Shown here: in pieces, positions 6,195 through 6,938 of the stretch
Position numbering within the stretch: the first letter of the stretch is position 1
How the letters are laid out: the number at the start of each line of letters is the position of its first letter
DNA from: an uncultured Eggerthellaceae bacterium
Lineage (GTDB): Bacteria > Actinomycetota > Coriobacteriia > Coriobacteriales > Eggerthellaceae
Reading direction: 5' to 3'
DNA length: 6,938 nucleotides
Assembly: GCA_947632575.1 (NCBI GenBank)
Contig: CANRPV010000075.1
Coordinates: 1-6,938 of the forward strand
Notes under the pieces: model-generated
Told to the model about the DNA's origin: nothing
The model's database searches: none
The model's input: the letters and a program-made list of their open reading frames with translations, nothing else
Made by a program: the position numbers and the translations under genes

Positions 6195-6216
6195 CGTAAG
6201 GGATGCTAGAAGCGCT
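6195..6216. repeat. 22-bp direct repeat, copy 2 (contains the narJ stop)
   Basis: Identical over 22 bases to 6122-6143, with starts 73 bases apart. On the minus strand it encodes the last three codons of narJ and its TAG stop (6208-6206). The same block thus ends genes on both strands. Confidence 0.9.
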
Positions 6217-6817
6217 TCGGAGCGTTATCGAATCGAACCGGCGCCTCGAACCATTCCGCGTCGATGCTGGGCAGAATGTCCTTTAAGGTCTTCTCTCCGG
6301 CGATCTGGCGTTGCACTCCGGTGAAATCCAAAAGCCCTTGGGTGATTGCCGCCCAGGGGCTTTTTTCTTGCTGAAGCTCCCGATCGATAGCGGCGATAAG
6401 CGCCGCGGCGCTTTCGAGCCAAACGAGCGCGTCATCAATGTCGAGGCCTGAAAGAAACTCCAGAAACACGGGAAGATGATCTGGCAGTTCGACACTGTCA
6501 AGCTCAAGACCGTGCTCGCGATAGACCTCGCGAAGCTCCACCATAGCCGTGCCTCGGTCGGTGGAGTCGCCTTTGAGATGCTCAAAGAGATTGAGACTTG
6601 CGGTTTTGCCTATATCGAGGGTGGCGACATAGTTCTGCTGAAGTTTCGAAAGCTCGGTTTTTCCCATAGCATCGATGAAAGCGCTCAGGGCATCTTTGCT
6701 TTCTTGACTCAAACGCTCGCTACCGGTCAAGCAAACCTTGATATCTGAAAGCTCCTCGCAGCTTTCTGGTGTGGGGTAGAGGAGCAAAAGGGCGAAGGCT
6801 TTAAGAGCTGGAACCAT
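6206..6817 (-). CDS. narJ: Nitrate reductase molybdenum cofactor assembly chaperone NarJ
   Basis: A 203-residue all-helical cytoplasmic chaperone. NarJ binds the NarG subunit of respiratory nitrate reductase, allows insertion of the molybdenum cofactor and holds the enzyme until it docks on membrane NarI; it is not part of the final enzyme. Diagnostic stretches are LLLYPTPE (11-18), YVATLDIGKTASLNLFEHLKGDS (63-85) with the following RGTAMVEL, ELPDHLPVFLEFL (110-122), and a C-terminal IDAEWFEAPVRF (185-196), all close to E. coli NarJ and unlike the looser TorD/DmsD group. E. coli NarJ has 236 residues; this one stops soon after the last conserved segment. The start has GGAG 5 bases upstream. 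The expected narI is not downstream: 79 bases after the stop a convergent unrelated gene ends. No narH end is visible upstream either, so narJ looks detached from a standard narGHJI operon. Confidence 0.92.
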   Translation of the reverse strand: MVPALKAFALLLLYPTPESCEELSDIKVCLTGSERLSQESKDALSAFIDAMGKTELSKLQQNYVATLDIGKTASLNLFEHLKGDSTDRGTAMVELREVYREHGLELDSVELPDHLPVFLEFLSGLDIDDALVWLESAAALIAAIDRELQQEKSPWAAITQGLLDFTGVQRQIAGEKTLKDILPSIDAEWFEAPVRFDNAPKRF

Positions 6818-6822
6818 CTCTT

Positions 6823-6826
6823 CTCC
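6823..6826 (-). promoter_or_regulatory. Ribosome binding site of narJ
   Basis: On the minus strand GGAG (in CGGAGAAGAG) ends 5 bases before the narJ ATG (6817-6815). It supports this start, as does the protein beginning with the short helix before the conserved YP motif. Confidence 0.6.
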
Positions 6827-6854
6827 GATTTCTCAGCGCCGGGGTCACTGAATC

Positions 6855-6883
6855 CTAATCTTTATTCAACGAAGAAAGATTAG
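6855..6883. promoter_or_regulatory. 29-bp dyad upstream of narJ, likely operator
   Basis: CTAATCTTT (6855-6863) and AAAGATTAG (6875-6883) are perfect inverted arms of 9 bp. Inside them TTC and GAA also pair after one mismatch, giving 12 of 13 paired positions. It lies in the AT-rich region 38 bases before the narJ start. The stem is AT-rich with no strong T-run directly after it, so a regulator-binding site is favoured over a terminator. It does not match the FNR (TTGAT-N4-ATCAA) consensus. Confidence 0.55.
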
Positions 6884-6909
6884 CAAGATTTTTATTGCAT
6901 GAGATCTTG
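6884..6909. promoter_or_regulatory. Second inverted repeat CAAGAT-N14-ATCTTG, abutting the first
   Basis: Perfect 6-bp arms at 6884-6889 and 6904-6909 share the AAGAT/ATCTT core with the neighbouring dyad, which ends one base earlier. Together they give four AAGAT half-sites in about 52 bases. The region from 6818 to the right edge otherwise shows no supportable gene. An ATG at 6917 opens seven codons before the edge but has no ribosome binding site. Confidence 0.4.
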
Positions 6910-6938
6910 GGTCTGTATGAAAGGAAAAGTGTTTCGGA

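Noticed and set aside
6127..6205. Two-way intrinsic terminator between the convergent genes
   Set aside because: There are small hairpins and a GGCG-ag-CGCC motif, but no T-run follows any of them on either strand.
6917..6938. ATG at 6917 as the start of a further plus-strand gene
   Set aside because: Only seven codons are visible and no ribosome binding site precedes it; it cannot be supported from this window.

Overview
The window reads as ordinary bacterial chromosome: dense, short-gapped coding on both strands, moderate to slightly high GC, and purine-rich ribosome binding sites (GGGAGG, AAAGGA, AGAAGGA, GGAG) 5 to 7 bases before the ATG. The RBS style and the look of the TcdA and GH36 proteins suggest a Gram-positive host (Bacillota, or a gut or oral actinobacterium such as Coriobacteriia). 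That is an impression, not a measured assignment. The NarJ protein implies that the organism has, or had, a respiratory nitrate reductase. The GH36 enzyme implies growth on alpha-galactosides such as raffinose or melibiose. No mobile element, CRISPR array, rRNA or tRNA gene was seen.

Layout, left to right. (1) Bases 1-944, plus: the C-terminal part of a multi-pass membrane acyltransferase whose N-terminus lies off the left edge. (2) A 132-base gap carrying a tandem repeat with TTGACG cores. (3) A tight two-gene unit on the plus strand: tcdA (tRNA t6A37 dehydratase, 1077-1802), then one base later a TatD-family metal-dependent hydrolase (1804-2565). (4) A 64-base convergent gap. (5) A GH36 alpha-galactosidase on the minus strand (2630-4894), complete with both catalytic aspartates. 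(6) A 257-base divergent regulatory region with two palindromes and a short tandem repeat. (7) A plus-strand gene for an unrecognised membrane-anchored protein (5152-6126) whose outer domain seems built from weak YD-like beta repeats of about 30 residues. (8) A short convergent gap flanked by a perfect 22-bp direct repeat that supplies the stop codons of both neighbouring genes. (9) narJ on the minus strand (6206-6817), standing without narI downstream. (10) An AT-rich region to the right edge with a strong 29-bp dyad and four AAGAT half-sites.

The genes do not form one pathway. tcdA and the tatD-like gene are clearly co-transcribed and probably translationally coupled. The alpha-galactosidase and the YD-like membrane protein share a divergent upstream region and could be co-regulated, but nothing shows it. 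No convincing new multi-gene system is visible. The items most worth a second look are the orphan narJ, the repeat that ends both convergent genes, the half-site cluster upstream of narJ, and the repeat-built membrane protein.
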